Source: an uncultured Oscillospiraceae bacterium (GTDB lineage: Bacteria > Bacillota > Clostridia > Oscillospirales > Ruminococcaceae). Taken from it: a stretch of DNA of 12,679 nt. Location of the stretch: positions 1 through 12,679 of the forward strand of contig CAJTSP010000074.1 of assembly GCA_910578965.1 (NCBI GenBank), read 5' to 3'. Below the pieces are notes generated by a model. The model did no database searches. It worked only from the letters and a program-made list of their open reading frames with translations, and was not told where the DNA came from. Both the position numbers and the translations under genes were made by a program. Below, in pieces: positions 12,668-12,679 of the stretch (its first letter is position 1; each line of letters opens with the position of its first letter).

Positions 12668-12679
12668 TATATTATAAAC

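Noticed and set aside
12672..12677. Minus-strand TATAAT near the right edge as a leftward promoter
   Set aside because: Any -35 would lie outside the window and no leftward gene follows; it is more simply the AT-rich tail after the mazF hairpins.

Overview
The window is GC-rich DNA (I estimate two thirds G+C) from a Gram-positive bacterium, most likely a gut member of the class Clostridia (Oscillospiraceae/Ruminococcaceae type). The pointers are a T-box riboswitch in front of pheST, a MazF toxin close to Bacillus subtilis EndoA/NdoA, a DUF4860-like protein in a pilus operon, and strong AGGAGG-type ribosome binding sites. The genus cannot be fixed from the sequence alone.

Region 1 (1-4996, + strand) is an apparent operon for a type IV pilus or type II secretion-like machine. 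It begins with the 3' part of a transglutaminase-like protein. Next come an inner-membrane platform protein (T2SS F/PilC/ComGB family) and four small proteins, each with one N-terminal membrane segment (pseudopilin-like, DUF4860-like, pseudopilin with an atypical cleavage site, PilX-like). It ends with a PilT-type ATPase. No assembly ATPase (PilB/GspE) or prepilin peptidase is seen here; they may lie upstream of the window. A pair of mutually exclusive hairpins precedes the first small gene.

Region 2 (4997-5355) is a non-coding gap between convergent transcription units. It holds an intrinsic terminator for the leftward pheST transcript and a perfect 21-bp inverted repeat.

Region 3 (5356-9521, - strand) is the phenylalanyl-tRNA synthetase operon pheS-pheT. 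A consensus promoter and a roughly 500-nt T-box leader control it. The leader shows a UUC (Phe) specifier, a T-box antiterminator and a competing terminator.

Region 4 (9516-12679, + strand) runs divergently: acpS (holo-ACP synthase), a non-coding gap of 323 bp, a polytopic GT-C-like membrane protein, then a MazF endoribonuclease with no MazE next to it. The acpS and pheS promoters appear to share one palindromic -35 hexamer. The start codon of mazF overlaps a UACAU, the site cut by the B. subtilis homologue. The window ends in two hairpins that probably terminate mazF transcription.

I saw no CRISPR array, tRNA, rRNA, transposase or prophage gene. The least conventional content is the compact pilus-like cluster, the enlarged T-box leader, and the possible self-targeting of the orphan mazF.
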